Shown here: positions 30,125 to 38,542 of the stretch, piece after piece | Layout of the letters: every line of letters begins with the position of its first letter | Position numbering within the stretch: position 1 is the stretch's first letter | Source of the DNA: Prevotella sp. P5-92 | GTDB taxonomy: Bacteria > Bacteroidota > Bacteroidia > Bacteroidales > Bacteroidaceae | Direction of reading: 5' to 3' | DNA: 44,509 bases | Assembly (NCBI RefSeq): GCF_002251245.1 | Contig: NZ_NPJG01000129.1 | Coordinates: 1-44,509, forward strand | Made by a program: the position numbers and the translations under genes | The notes under the pieces: generated by a model | Told to the model about the DNA's origin: nothing | Databases searched by the model: none | What the model saw: only the letters and a program-made list of their open reading frames with translations

Positions 30125-30130
30125 CCCTAC

Positions 30131-30162
30131 GGTGCTGCCATGCATTAAAGTGTGGCAGTACC
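30131..30162. other. Hairpin without T-run
   Basis: GGTGCTGCCA pairs with TGGCAGTACC (one G-U pair, 12-nt loop). No U-tract follows, so intrinsic termination is uncertain. Confidence 0.5.
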
Positions 30163-30277
30163 ATTATGGACAATCTATGTCCCCCAATACAATAATTTAG
30201 TATTATTTTTGCAAAAAGTTATCTCGTAAATGCTTGAAAAATAGTGGTTACGTTATAATGGTCGTTTACTCAAGACC

Positions 30278-30499
30278 TTGCAGAAGACTATAGATGACCT
30301 AAATGCGAACGAGAAGCGTCATAAGAAGGAGATTGACGGCCTCCATGAAATGCTAGAGTTCTTCAAAAACCAGTGCGAGTATCTCCAGTCCCTTAACAAC
30401 CGCCACAACAAGCAGACTTACTCGGGCAAGTCTTTAAGCCAGAAGCATCGTAGCGAGAACAGAAAGAAAGGGCGTGATGAGAAGGAACACCAACTATGA
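30278..30499 (+). pseudogene. Coiled-coil fragment, probable transposase remnant (IS66-like)
   Basis: An open frame without ATG, preceded in frame by a stop near 30,240, encodes a charged coiled coil (IDDLNANEKRHKKEIDGL, HEMLEFFKNQCEYLQSL) and a basic stretch (GKSLSQKHRSENRKKGRDEKE). This combination occurs at the N-terminus of IS66-type transposases in Bacteroidales. The rest of the transposase is missing. The assignment is tentative. Confidence 0.35.
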
Positions 30500-30733
30500 G
30501 ACGCTCGTACCATGGGCAATCAAGCTGGCATAATCATCAGAAATGGTAAAAATGAACTTTTTCACTATGCCAAACGCCTCATTCTAAATGAGGTGAAAGG
30601 CATTGAGTGCTTACTACCCACACAAGTCCGCTTGCGGACTCATTTCCTTAAATTCACGGTTAATTCCCCTAAATTCACGTTCCCCAAAACAGTCCGCTTG
30701 CGGACACACATTATATAGTTTAGACAAACTTTT
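30500..30733. other. Non-coding stretch with two GTCCGCTTGCGGAC palindromes
   Basis: Copies of the palindrome that ends R2 occur at 30626-30639 and 30692-30705, and related AATTCACG words lie between them. No gene is visible. Confidence 0.5.
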
Positions 30734-30808
30734 ATGGAAATTATAAAAACAAATATCCCCGGTGTGCTCATCATTGAGCCCCTTGTATTCAAAGACAATA
30801 AGATATAA
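30734..30808 (+). pseudogene. rfbC 5' stub, copy 1
   Basis: Encodes 24 residues MEIIKTNIPGVLIIEPLVFK followed by DNKI and a stop, corresponding to the first codons of the intact rfbC at 33,493 (MEILKTSIDGVLIIEPRVFK). Homology stops where rfbC continues DSRGYFF. A second stub lies downstream of manC. Both are followed by the same T-arm-like block. Confidence 0.8.
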
Positions 30809-30811
30809 AAA

Positions 30812-30840
30812 TTAGGGGTCTAGGGTTCTAATCCCTACGG
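30812..30840 (+). repeat. T-arm-like block, copy 1
   Basis: Contains TAGGGTTCTAATCCCTA, which folds like a tRNA T-arm (5-bp stem, 7-nt loop), preceded by TTAGGGGTC and followed by CGG. The same block occurs at 32,051-32,079 with one base difference. No full tRNA can be built around it. Confidence 0.7.
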
Positions 30841-30881
30841 AGGAAGAATAAAATCCAGATAGAACTTAATTATTATAGGAA

Positions 30882-31931
30882 ATGAATAACAATACACATA
30901 TAGTAATCATGGCTGGCGGCATTGGTAGCCGCTTTTGGCCTATCTCTACACCTGAATATCCCAAGCAGTTTATTGACATCCTTGGGGTCGGGAAAACACT
31001 GATACAATTGACGGTGGAGAGATTCCAGACAATATGCCCAGTGGAAAACATGTGGGTAGTGACTAATGAAAGGTATTCGGAGATTGTGAAACAACAGATT
31101 CCGAGCATACCAGACGAAAACATCTTGAAAGAACCGGAGGCTCGCAATACTGCACCATGTATAGCCTACGCATGTTGGAAAATCAAGAAGAAGGATGCAG
31201 ATGCCAATATCGTGGTAACACCTTCTGACGCTATAGTGATGAATGTTGCGGAATATCAGCGCATCATTGCAAAAGCGCTTGATTTTACAAGCAAGAATGA
31301 CTCCATCGTCACTGTAGGCATAAAGCCCACCCGCCCGGAAACAGGTTATGGATATATTGCGGCAAAGAACGAGGTAGCTAAAGATGAAATCCTTAAGGTT
31401 GAGTGTTTCAAAGAGAAACCAGACCTTGCTACAGCAGAGGAATATCTCAGGGCTGGCAATTACTTTTGGAATGCCGGTATCTTCGTTTGGAATGTAAAGA
31501 CAATAGAGGAAGAGATACGTACATTCCAACCTTCGCTTGCTTCTATCATGGATGACCTATCCAATTCATTCTTTACTGAGAATGAAGAGCCGGAGCTGCG
31601 CCGACTATTCCCTACATGTGACAAGATAAGCATCGACTATGCCGTGATGGAGAAGTCTCAGAAGATTTTCACCATTCCCGGTGATTTTGGTTGGAGCGAC
31701 CTTGGCAGCTGGGGTTCTGTGCAGACACATGTTGCTACAGATGCCGATGGCAATGCAATAGTAGGAAACCATATCAGCTTGTATGAATGTAAAGATTGTA
31801 TCGTGAGTGCATCCAATGCCGCAAAGATTGTAGTGCAAGGTCTAAATGGATATATCGTGGCAGAAAAAGAAGGAAGGATTCTTATCTGCTCACTGAAGGA
31901 GGAACAAAGGATAAAAGAATTTTCAAAATAA
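30882..31931 (+). CDS. manC: Mannose-1-phosphate guanylyltransferase
   Basis: 349 residues. It makes GDP-mannose from mannose-1-phosphate and GTP in the cytoplasm. Motifs in order: MAGGIGSRFWPIS (nucleotide binding, residue about 10), EPEARNTAPCI, TPSDAIV, FKEKPD, NAGIFVWN, SIDYAVMEKS and GWSDLGSW. The C-terminal phosphomannose isomerase domain of bifunctional ManC is absent, as usual for the shorter Bacteroidales enzymes. The gene sits alone between two rfbC stubs with T-arm blocks, which suggests insertion as a cassette by recombination at these direct repeats. It supplies GDP-mannose or derived sugars for the polysaccharide. Confidence 0.88.
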   Translation: MNNNTHIVIMAGGIGSRFWPISTPEYPKQFIDILGVGKTLIQLTVERFQTICPVENMWVVTNERYSEIVKQQIPSIPDENILKEPEARNTAPCIAYACWKIKKKDADANIVVTPSDAIVMNVAEYQRIIAKALDFTSKNDSIVTVGIKPTRPETGYGYIAAKNEVAKDEILKVECFKEKPDLATAEEYLRAGNYFWNAGIFVWNVKTIEEEIRTFQPSLASIMDDLSNSFFTENEEPELRRLFPTCDKISIDYAVMEKSQKIFTIPGDFGWSDLGSWGSVQTHVATDADGNAIVGNHISLYECKDCIVSASNAAKIVVQGLNGYIVAEKEGRILICSLKEEQRIKEFSK

Positions 31932-31972
31932 CTATAAACGAAGGAGTACAACTTTTCCGACATTAATTAATC

Positions 31973-32047
31973 ATGGAAATAATAAAAACACCAATAGACA
32001 ACGTGCTCAACTTTGAGCCACGCGTATTTAAAGCCAATAAGATATAA
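31973..32047 (+). pseudogene. rfbC 5' stub, copy 2
   Basis: Encodes MEIIKTPIDNVLNFEPRVFK, then ANKI and a stop; it again matches the beginning of rfbC and ends at the same point (NKI-stop) as the first stub. The two stubs flank manC as direct repeats about 1.24 kb apart. Confidence 0.8.
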
Positions 32048-32050
32048 TAG

Positions 32051-32079
32051 TTAGGGGTCTAGGGTTCGAATCCCTACGG
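32051..32079 (+). repeat. T-arm-like block, copy 2
   Basis: TAGGGTTCGAATCCCTA has the exact consensus T-loop (TTCGAAT), then CGGTACTC. It may be the 3' end of a former tRNA gene, a typical integration target, but no acceptor, D- or anticodon arm is present upstream. Confidence 0.65.
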
Positions 32080-32119
32080 TACTCACAAATAATTATGTAG
32101 AAACAAAAAATATAATAAT

Positions 32120-33457
32120 ATGAACACATTTGAAAATTTGAAAATTGCTGTAGCCGGTACAGGCTACGTTGGCTTGTCAATGGCAACATTGTTGTCACAG
32201 AACCATCAGGTGACAGCAGTTGATGTTATACCTGAAAAGGTGGAAAAGATAAATAACCGTGTATCACCTATTCAAGATGAATACATCGAGAAATTCTTTG
32301 CTGAAAAAGAACTGAACCTTAAAGCTACTCTCGATGGTCGTGATGCATACAAAGATGCAGACTTTGTAATCATTGCAGCTCCGACAAACTATGACCCTGT
32401 GAAGAACTTCTTCGACACTCATCATATCGAGGATGTGATTGACCTTGTATTAGAGGTGAACCCCGATGCAGTGATGGTCATCAAGAGTACCATCCCCGTA
32501 GGATATACTCGAAACCTCTACGTCAAGTATGCGACAAAAGGAGTGAAGCAGTTCAATCTTCTTTTCTCTCCAGAGTTCCTTCGCGAGAGCAAGGCTCTCT
32601 ATGACAATCTCTATCCCAGCCGTATTATCGTGGGTTATCCCAAGATAATCGAACGTGAAGACTTCAAGGAAGAGAATGATGCCATCTTGAAAGTAACAGA
32701 CGTAGCTAAGATGAAGGAAGCTGCCGAGACATTCGCCCAACTTCTTCATGAAGGAGCCATAAAAGAGAATATCGATACTCTCTTCATGGGCATGAAAGAA
32801 GCCGAGGCAGTCAAGCTCTTCGCAAATACATATCTCGCCCTCCGTGTCAGCTACTTCAATGAACTTGATACCTACGCCGAGGTCAAAGGCCTCGACACAC
32901 AAAGCATCATCCGTGGCGTGAGTCTCGACCCACGTGTAGGCGACTATTATAACAATCCATCCTTCGGCTACGGCGGCTACTGTCTGCCCAAGGACACCAA
33001 GCAGCTCCTTGCCAATTACAAGGACGTACCCGAAAACCTCATCGAGGCCATCGTAGAGAGCAACCGCACTCGCAAGGACTTCATTGCCGACTCCGTCCTC
33101 CGCAAGGCAGGCTGGTATGCATATTCTGAGAACAACGAGTATAATCAGTCATCATCAATCAATAATCAATCATCAGTCACCATCGGCCTCTATCGCCTCA
33201 CCATGAAATCCAACTCCGACAACTTCCGTCAGTCTGCCATCCAGGGCATCATGAAGCGCATCAAGGCTAAGGGAGCCAATGTCATCATCTATGAGCCAAC
33301 CCTTGAAGATGGCAGCACTTTCTTCGGCAGCCTCGTTGTCAACGACCTCGCCAAGTTCAAGGCTCAGTCCAATGCCATCATCGCCAACCGCTATGATGCG
33401 TGTCTCAACGATGTAGAGGAAAAGGTATATACAAGAGATATATTCCGTAGGGATTAG
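32120..33457 (+). CDS. ugd: UDP-glucose 6-dehydrogenase
   Basis: 445 residues. It oxidises UDP-glucose to UDP-glucuronate with NAD. The Rossmann start is [31 protein letters not shown] and [17 protein letters not shown] follow, with the catalytic cysteine C288 in [12 protein letters not shown] serine/asparagine-rich insertion (residues about 338-352, [17 protein letters not shown]) is encoded by a TCAATCAATAATCAAT-like stretch that also occurs in intergenic DNA near 29,330. It lies in a surface loop and keeps the frame. The gene supplies acidic sugar for the polysaccharide. Confidence 0.88.
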   Translation: MNTFENLKIAVAGTGYVGLSMATLLSQNHQVTAVDVIPEKVEKINNRVSPIQDEYIEKFFAEKELNLKATLDGRDAYKDADFVIIAAPTNYDPVKNFFDTHHIEDVIDLVLEVNPDAVMVIKSTIPVGYTRNLYVKYATKGVKQFNLLFSPEFLRESKALYDNLYPSRIIVGYPKIIEREDFKEENDAILKVTDVAKMKEAAETFAQLLHEGAIKENIDTLFMGMKEAEAVKLFANTYLALRVSYFNELDTYAEVKGLDTQSIIRGVSLDPRVGDYYNNPSFGYGGYCLPKDTKQLLANYKDVPENLIEAIVESNRTRKDFIADSVLRKAGWYAYSENNEYNQSSSINNQSSVTIGLYRLTMKSNSDNFRQSAIQGIMKRIKAKGANVIIYEPTLEDGSTFFGSLVVNDLAKFKAQSNAIIANRYDACLNDVEEKVYTRDIFRRD

Positions 33458-33492
33458 GTCTTTTATTATTGAAATCAGCAATCACCGACATT

Positions 33493-34080
33493 ATGGAAAT
33501 TCTAAAAACATCAATAGACGGCGTGCTCATCATTGAGCCCCGTGTATTCAAAGACTCCCGTGGCTACTTCTTCGAGAGCTTCTCTCAGCGAGAGTTTGAC
33601 GAGAAAGTAACACCTATCCTTGGTAATAGTATAAACTTCGTGCAGGACAACGAGTCAATGTCATCATACGGTGTGATGCGTGGTCTGCACTATCAGCGCA
33701 TGCCATATACCCAGAGCAAACTCGTGCGCTGCGTTAAAGGCGCAGTCCTCGACGTAGCCGTTGACATCCGCAAAGGCTCCCCGACATTCGGTCAACATGT
33801 GGCTGTGGAACTGACGGAAGACAATCATCGTCAATTCTTCATACCTCGTGGCTTTGCTCACGGCTTCGCAGTGCTCTCCGAGACCGCTGTCTTCCAATAC
33901 AAATGCGACGAATTCTATCACCCAGAGGCCGATGGTGGCATAAATATCAAAGATGAATCACTTGGCATTGACTGGCGCATACCTATGGAGAAAGCGATAC
34001 TCAGCGAGAAAGATTTGAAGCATGCATGTCTTAAAGATGCTGTGCTTGACTTTGATATAAACGACAAATTATACAAATAA
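33493..34080 (+). CDS. rfbC: dTDP-4-dehydrorhamnose 3,5-epimerase
   Basis: 195 residues from the ATG at 33493. It converts dTDP-4-dehydro-6-deoxy-D-glucose to the L-rhamno-configured ketosugar. Cupin motifs: GVMRGLHYQ with catalytic H66, KLVRCVKGAVLDVAVDIRKGSPTFG, FFIPRGFAHGFAVLSE and the Y-containing FQYKCDEFYHPEAD. Length and motifs are normal. Two truncated copies of its 5' end lie upstream. In most bacteria rfbA-rfbC-rfbD-rfbB lie together; here rfbD is not in the window. Confidence 0.9.
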   Translation: MEILKTSIDGVLIIEPRVFKDSRGYFFESFSQREFDEKVTPILGNSINFVQDNESMSSYGVMRGLHYQRMPYTQSKLVRCVKGAVLDVAVDIRKGSPTFGQHVAVELTEDNHRQFFIPRGFAHGFAVLSETAVFQYKCDEFYHPEADGGINIKDESLGIDWRIPMEKAILSEKDLKHACLKDAVLDFDINDKLYK

Positions 34081-34104
34081 CCAAAATGAATTATCGTGCC
34101 AATG

Positions 34105-34142
34105 AGAGCAGAACCAAACTTGTTTGAGTTATGCCGAATGCA
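34105..34142 (+). repeat. Dispersed repeat in the rfbC-rfbA spacer
   Basis: AGAGCAGAACCAAACTTGTT, then TGAGTTATGCCGAATGCA, matching the copy inside the primase remnant at 20,082. This is probably a common intergenic repeat of the genome. Confidence 0.55.
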
Positions 34143-34175
34143 GCCGATAATGCATAAACGAAAGGATTGAAGTTT

Positions 34176-35078
34176 ATGAAAGGTATAGTATTAGCCGGTG
34201 GCAGCGGTACCAGATTGTACCCCATCACCAAGGGCATCAGCAAGCAGCTGATACCCATTTTTGACAAACCGATGATTTATTATCCTATCTCCGTATTGAT
34301 GCTTGCCGGCATCCGTGAGATATTGATAATCAGTACTCCATTCGATTTGCCAGGCTTCAAGCGACTGCTTGGAGATGGTAGCGACTTCGGGGTGAGGTTC
34401 GAGTATGCCGAGCAGCCATCGCCCGATGGACTCGCACAGGCATTCACTATTGGAGCCGATTTTATTGGCGACGATGCTGCGTGCCTTGTCCTTGGTGATA
34501 ACATCTTCCATGGTGCAGGTCTTACCAACATGCTTGTTGAGGCTGTTAATACTGCAGAGGAAGACAAGAAAGCGACAGTTTTCGGCTATTGGGTCAACGA
34601 TCCAGAACGCTATGGCGTGGCTGAGTTTGACAAGGAAGGCAACTGCCTTAGTATAGAAGAGAAACCCTCGAAGCCAAAGAGCAATTATGCCGTAGTCGGA
34701 TTGTATTTCTATCCTAACAAGGTGGTTGAGGTAGCAAAGAATATCAAGCCATCAACAAGAGGTGAATACGAGATAACTACTGTTAATCAGCGATTCCTTG
34801 AAGATGGAGAGCTGAAGGTACAGACCTTAGGCCGTGGCTTCGCATGGCTTGACACTGGAACGCATGATTCACTCTCTGAGGCATCTACATACATAGAGGT
34901 GTTAGAGAAACGTCAGGGTTTGAAAGTTGCTTGTCTTGAAGGTATTGCCTTCCGCAAAGGCTGGATTACAGCCGACAAGATGCGTGAGCTTGCCAAGCCG
35001 ATGCTTAAGAACCAGTACGGACAGTATCTGCTTCAGGTTGTGGAAGAAGTTGAAAGAACAGGTCAAGCAAATCTTTAA
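34176..35078 (+). CDS. rfbA: Glucose-1-phosphate thymidylyltransferase
   Basis: 300 residues. It forms dTDP-glucose from glucose-1-phosphate and dTTP. The start ATG at 34176 gives [37 protein letters not shown], the family N-terminus; a TTG three codons earlier is not needed. Other motifs: [61 protein letters not shown]. It is the first step of the dTDP-sugar branch with the following rfbB. Confidence 0.93.
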   Translation: MKGIVLAGGSGTRLYPITKGISKQLIPIFDKPMIYYPISVLMLAGIREILIISTPFDLPGFKRLLGDGSDFGVRFEYAEQPSPDGLAQAFTIGADFIGDDAACLVLGDNIFHGAGLTNMLVEAVNTAEEDKKATVFGYWVNDPERYGVAEFDKEGNCLSIEEKPSKPKSNYAVVGLYFYPNKVVEVAKNIKPSTRGEYEITTVNQRFLEDGELKVQTLGRGFAWLDTGTHDSLSEASTYIEVLEKRQGLKVACLEGIAFRKGWITADKMRELAKPMLKNQYGQYLLQVVEEVERTGQANL

Positions 35079-35132
35079 TCAGTCCCGAATTAGCGAATAA
35101 TTCTCAAATTCGACAATTCGTGATAATTAATA

Positions 35133-36275
35133 ATGAATATGAAAAGAAATATAGTTATTACTGGCGGCGCAGGCTTTATCGGCTCGCATGTGGTTCGCCT
35201 CTTCGTGAACAAATACCCAGAGTATAACATCATCAACTTGGACAAGTTGACATACGCGGGCAATCTTGCCAACCTCAAGGACATCGAGGACAAACCAAAT
35301 TATAAGTTTGTCAAGATGGACATCTGCGACTTCGACGCTTTCTATCAGCTGATGCAGGACGAGCAGATTGACGGTATTATCCATCTCGCTGCCGAGAGCC
35401 ATGTGGACAGAAGTATCAAGGATCCCTTCACCTTCGCACGCACCAACGTGATGGGTACACTCTCTCTGCTGCAGGCAGCAAAGCTCTATTGGGAGTCGCT
35501 GCCCGAGAAATATGAGGGCAAGCGCTTCTATCATATCTCTACCGACGAGGTGTATGGAGCACTGTCGATGACTCATCCCGAGGGTATCGAACCTCCCTTC
35601 ACCACCAAGGCTTCTTCATCACAGCATCACGAGGCTTACGGTGAGGACTTCTTCCTGGAGACAACAAAGTATAATCCTCATTCTCCATATTCGGCATCGA
35701 AGGCTGGCTCAGACCATTTCGTTCGCGCCTTCCACGACACATACGGAATGCCGACTATCGTAACAAACTGCTCGAACAACTACGGTCCGTATCAGTTCCC
35801 CGAGAAGCTCATCCCGTTGTTTATCAACAATATCCGCAACCGCAAACCACTGCCGGTATATGGCAAGGGCGAGAACGTGCGCGACTGGCTCTTCGTCGAA
35901 GACCACGCCCGTGCCATCGACATCATCTTCCATGAGGGCAAGGTGGCTGAGACATACAATATAGGAGGATACAACGAGTGGAAGAACATCGACATCATCA
36001 AGGTTGTGATTAACACCGTCGATCGTCTGCTCGGACGCAAGGAAGGCGAAGACCTCGACCTCATCACCTACGTCACCGACCGCCTTGGACACGATGCCCG
36101 CTATGCCATCGACTCAACAAAGTTGCAGAGAGAACTCGGTTGGGAGCCAAGTCTGCAGTTTGAGGAGGGCATAGAGAAGACCGTGAAGTGGTATCTTGAG
36201 AATCAGGAGTGGCTCGACAACGTGACGAGCGGCGTTTATCAGAAGTATTACGAGAATATGTATCAGGTAAAGTGA
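35133..36275 (+). CDS. rfbB: dTDP-glucose 4,6-dehydratase
   Basis: 380 residues, extended SDR family. NAD-binding GGAGFIGSH at residues 11-19. Catalytic T137-D138-E139 in HISTDEVYG, and Y186xxxK190 in YSASK. Also NCSNNYGPYQFPEKLIPL and RDWLFVEDHARA. It yields dTDP-4-dehydro-6-deoxyglucose, which can go to L-rhamnose (needs rfbD, absent here) or to a 4-amino sugar through the DegT aminotransferase encoded nearby. The stop is 1 bp before the acyltransferase start. Confidence 0.93.
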   Translation: MNMKRNIVITGGAGFIGSHVVRLFVNKYPEYNIINLDKLTYAGNLANLKDIEDKPNYKFVKMDICDFDAFYQLMQDEQIDGIIHLAAESHVDRSIKDPFTFARTNVMGTLSLLQAAKLYWESLPEKYEGKRFYHISTDEVYGALSMTHPEGIEPPFTTKASSSQHHEAYGEDFFLETTKYNPHSPYSASKAGSDHFVRAFHDTYGMPTIVTNCSNNYGPYQFPEKLIPLFINNIRNRKPLPVYGKGENVRDWLFVEDHARAIDIIFHEGKVAETYNIGGYNEWKNIDIIKVVINTVDRLLGRKEGEDLDLITYVTDRLGHDARYAIDSTKLQRELGWEPSLQFEEGIEKTVKWYLENQEWLDNVTSGVYQKYYENMYQVK

Positions 36276-36276
36276 T

Positions 36277-37392
36277 ATGAGTAATGTCAAACTTCAGAAA
36301 CCAATTGTAGGGGGGGGGGGTAAAGAACGCTTCTCCAATTTGGAATTGTATCGCATCATCTGTATGATGCTTATTGTTGCCCACCATTGTGTGGTCAATT
36401 CAGAACTTGTCTCCCCAGAAGGCCCAATGTCAGGAAATCCCACCAGTGTCAATACGCTCATACTATGGGCAATAGGTATGTGGGGTAAAACCGGTATCAA
36501 CTGCTTTCTGCTGATTACAGGCTACTTCATGTGTACAAGTAGCATCTCGCTACGTAAATTCATTAAGTTGATGCTCTGGATATATATCTACAAAATAACG
36601 ATTTTCGCTATATTCCTGTTTGCAGGTTACGAGACAATGAACCCCGTGAGAATAGTCGAGCTACTCTCTCCCGTTTGGGGCTTCAACAGCAACTTTACCA
36701 GTTGCTTCATAGGTTTTTGGCTAACGATTCCATTTTGGAATATACTCATCAGGAATATGACTAAACGACAGCATGAGGTGCTTCTCTGTTTGTTAATCTG
36801 CATGTATACCATCCTTGGAAGTACTCCAAAATTCAATGTTGCCTTAAATTATGTGACATGGTTTGGAGTGATATATCTTATCGCATCATATATAAGACTT
36901 TATCCTCATCCATCAATGAGTAATAAGAAGATATGGCCTGTTGCAACTCTGATTAGCATAGCTCTGGCCTTACTTAGTGTGATTGTCATGTCATATCATG
37001 TAGCCCCTAATAAAGTAACATTTTTTGTCAGCGATTCAAACAAATTCTTTGCAGTCCTTGTGGCAATATCGTCCTTCCTTTGGTTTAAGAGCATGAATGT
37101 CTCATACAGCAAATTGATAAATACAATCGGTGCATCAACATTTGGAGTGTTACTCATACATGCAAATTCAGATGCGATGCGTCAGTGGCTTTGGAAAGAT
37201 ACCGTGGATTGTGTTGGACATTATAACCTCCATCCATTCCAATTGGTATTATACATTCTTTCTTCTGTAGTTATCATCTTCATTGTTTGCACAATAATAG
37301 ATATAATAAGAATTAAACTTATTGAGAAACCATTCTTCAGATGGTACGATAAGAAACCTCGTTTTTTACGAATACAAACATTAATAAAATAA
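36277..37392 (+). CDS. Acyltransferase-3 family membrane protein with poly-G tract
   Basis: 371 residues. Multi-pass protein with about ten membrane helices. The N-terminal FSNLELYRIICMMLIVAHHC carries the family's R..A/MM...V.HH signature, which in acyltransferase-3 enzymes places the catalytic histidine in the first helix. These enzymes usually O-acetylate surface sugars. Codons 12-15 are encoded by an 11-G tract. With 12 G a TAA follows immediately, and with 10 G a TGA follows 19 codons after GTA, so slippage would switch the gene off. The present length keeps the frame open. It starts 1 bp after the rfbB stop. Confidence 0.82.
   Translation: MSNVKLQKPIVGGGGKERFSNLELYRIICMMLIVAHHCVVNSELVSPEGPMSGNPTSVNTLILWAIGMWGKTGINCFLLITGYFMCTSSISLRKFIKLMLWIYIYKITIFAIFLFAGYETMNPVRIVELLSPVWGFNSNFTSCFIGFWLTIPFWNILIRNMTKRQHEVLLCLLICMYTILGSTPKFNVALNYVTWFGVIYLIASYIRLYPHPSMSNKKIWPVATLISIALALLSVIVMSYHVAPNKVTFFVSDSNKFFAVLVAISSFLWFKSMNVSYSKLINTIGASTFGVLLIHANSDAMRQWLWKDTVDCVGHYNLHPFQLVLYILSSVVIIFIVCTIIDIIRIKLIEKPFFRWYDKKPRFLRIQTLIK
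36310..36320. repeat. 11-G homopolymer in coding sequence
   Basis: Eleven consecutive G near the 5' end of the acyltransferase gene (encoding GGGG with the next T). This is the classical substrate of slipped-strand phase variation. The exact count should be confirmed, since such tracts are also prone to sequencing error. Confidence 0.85.
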
Positions 37393-37396
37393 AGAT

Positions 37397-38506
37397 ATGG
37401 ATAATAAACTTATCACAGTTACATCCCCGTTGCTCCCCAATCTCGATGACTTCCATGAGGAACTGAAGAAGATTTGGGATAGCAAGTGGATAACAAACAA
37501 CGGCAGTTACCACAAACAGCTGGAGGCTGCATTGGCAGAGTATCTTGGTGTGCCATACGTGAGTCTATTCACCAATGGTACGCTCCCTCTTCTCACGGCT
37601 CTTCAGGCATTGAGAATCACAGGTGAAGTGATCACCACGCCTTACTCTTTCGTTGCAACAACACACTCTATATGGTGGAACGGTTGCAAACCAGTATTCG
37701 TGGATATAGACCCAGCAACGGGCAACATCAATCCCGACCTTATAGAGGCTGCGATTACCCCAAAGACTACAGCCATCATGCCTGTACACGTATATGGCAA
37801 ACCTTGTGACACCAAGCGCATTCAGGAAATTGCTGACAAGTATGGCTTGAAGGTAATCTACGATGCCGCCCATGCTTTCGGAGTAAAGGTCAATGGAGAG
37901 AGCATACTCAATTGTGGTGACATGTCAACACTTTCGTTCCATGCCACCAAGGTTTATAACACCATTGAGGGCGGAGCCATGGTGATGCATGATGAGACTA
38001 CTAAGAAACGTATAGACTATCTGAAAAACTTCGGATTTGCAGGAGAGGTGACCGTTGTAGGTCCTGGCATTAACTCCAAGATGGACGAAATGCGTTCCGC
38101 CTACGGATTGCTTAATCTCAAACAGGTGGATGCAGCCATCGAGGCACGCCATCAAGTTGCCATCAAATACCGTGAGGCATTACGAGAAGTTGATGGAATC
38201 ACCTTCTTCGACGATATACCCGGTGTAAAACACAACTACAGCTATTTCCCCATATTTGTTGATGCCGAGAAATACGGAATGACACGCGATGAGCTTTACT
38301 TCAAGATGAAGGAAGCAAACGTGCTAGGCCGCAGGTATTTCTATCCTCTTATCTCTGAGTTCTCTACCTACAGAGGATTGGAGAGTGCAAGACCTGAGAA
38401 TCTGCCCAATGCCCACAGAATGGCCGACAGTGTCATTTGTCTTCCTATGCATCATGCACTGTCCGAAGAAGAAATAGAACATATCATTAATATAATAAAG
38501 AAATAA
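37397..38506 (+). CDS. DegT/DnrJ/EryC1/StrS sugar aminotransferase
   Basis: 369 residues, PLP-dependent. TNGTLPLLTALQAL binds phosphate, D156 lies in IYDAAHAFG, and the PLP lysine is K185 in SFHATKVYNTIEGGAM. The family transaminates nucleotide-linked ketosugars, typically with glutamate as donor. Given rfbA and rfbB nearby, a plausible substrate is dTDP-4-dehydro-6-deoxyglucose, giving dTDP-4-amino-4,6-dideoxyglucose (VioA-like). A product of rfbC could be the substrate instead. It starts 4 bp after the acyltransferase stop. The free amino group is a likely site for the acyl or amino-acid substituent made by the next genes. Confidence 0.85.
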   Translation: MDNKLITVTSPLLPNLDDFHEELKKIWDSKWITNNGSYHKQLEAALAEYLGVPYVSLFTNGTLPLLTALQALRITGEVITTPYSFVATTHSIWWNGCKPVFVDIDPATGNINPDLIEAAITPKTTAIMPVHVYGKPCDTKRIQEIADKYGLKVIYDAAHAFGVKVNGESILNCGDMSTLSFHATKVYNTIEGGAMVMHDETTKKRIDYLKNFGFAGEVTVVGPGINSKMDEMRSAYGLLNLKQVDAAIEARHQVAIKYREALREVDGITFFDDIPGVKHNYSYFPIFVDAEKYGMTRDELYFKMKEANVLGRRYFYPLISEFSTYRGLESARPENLPNAHRMADSVICLPMHHALSEEEIEHIINIIKK

Positions 38507-38542
38507 AAAATACTTTTATTATTTATTCAATAGTAGATAAAT

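Noticed and set aside
32051..32090. Complete tRNA gene
   Set aside because: Only a T-arm can be formed; there is no acceptor, D- or anticodon arm upstream, so it is at most a 3' fragment.
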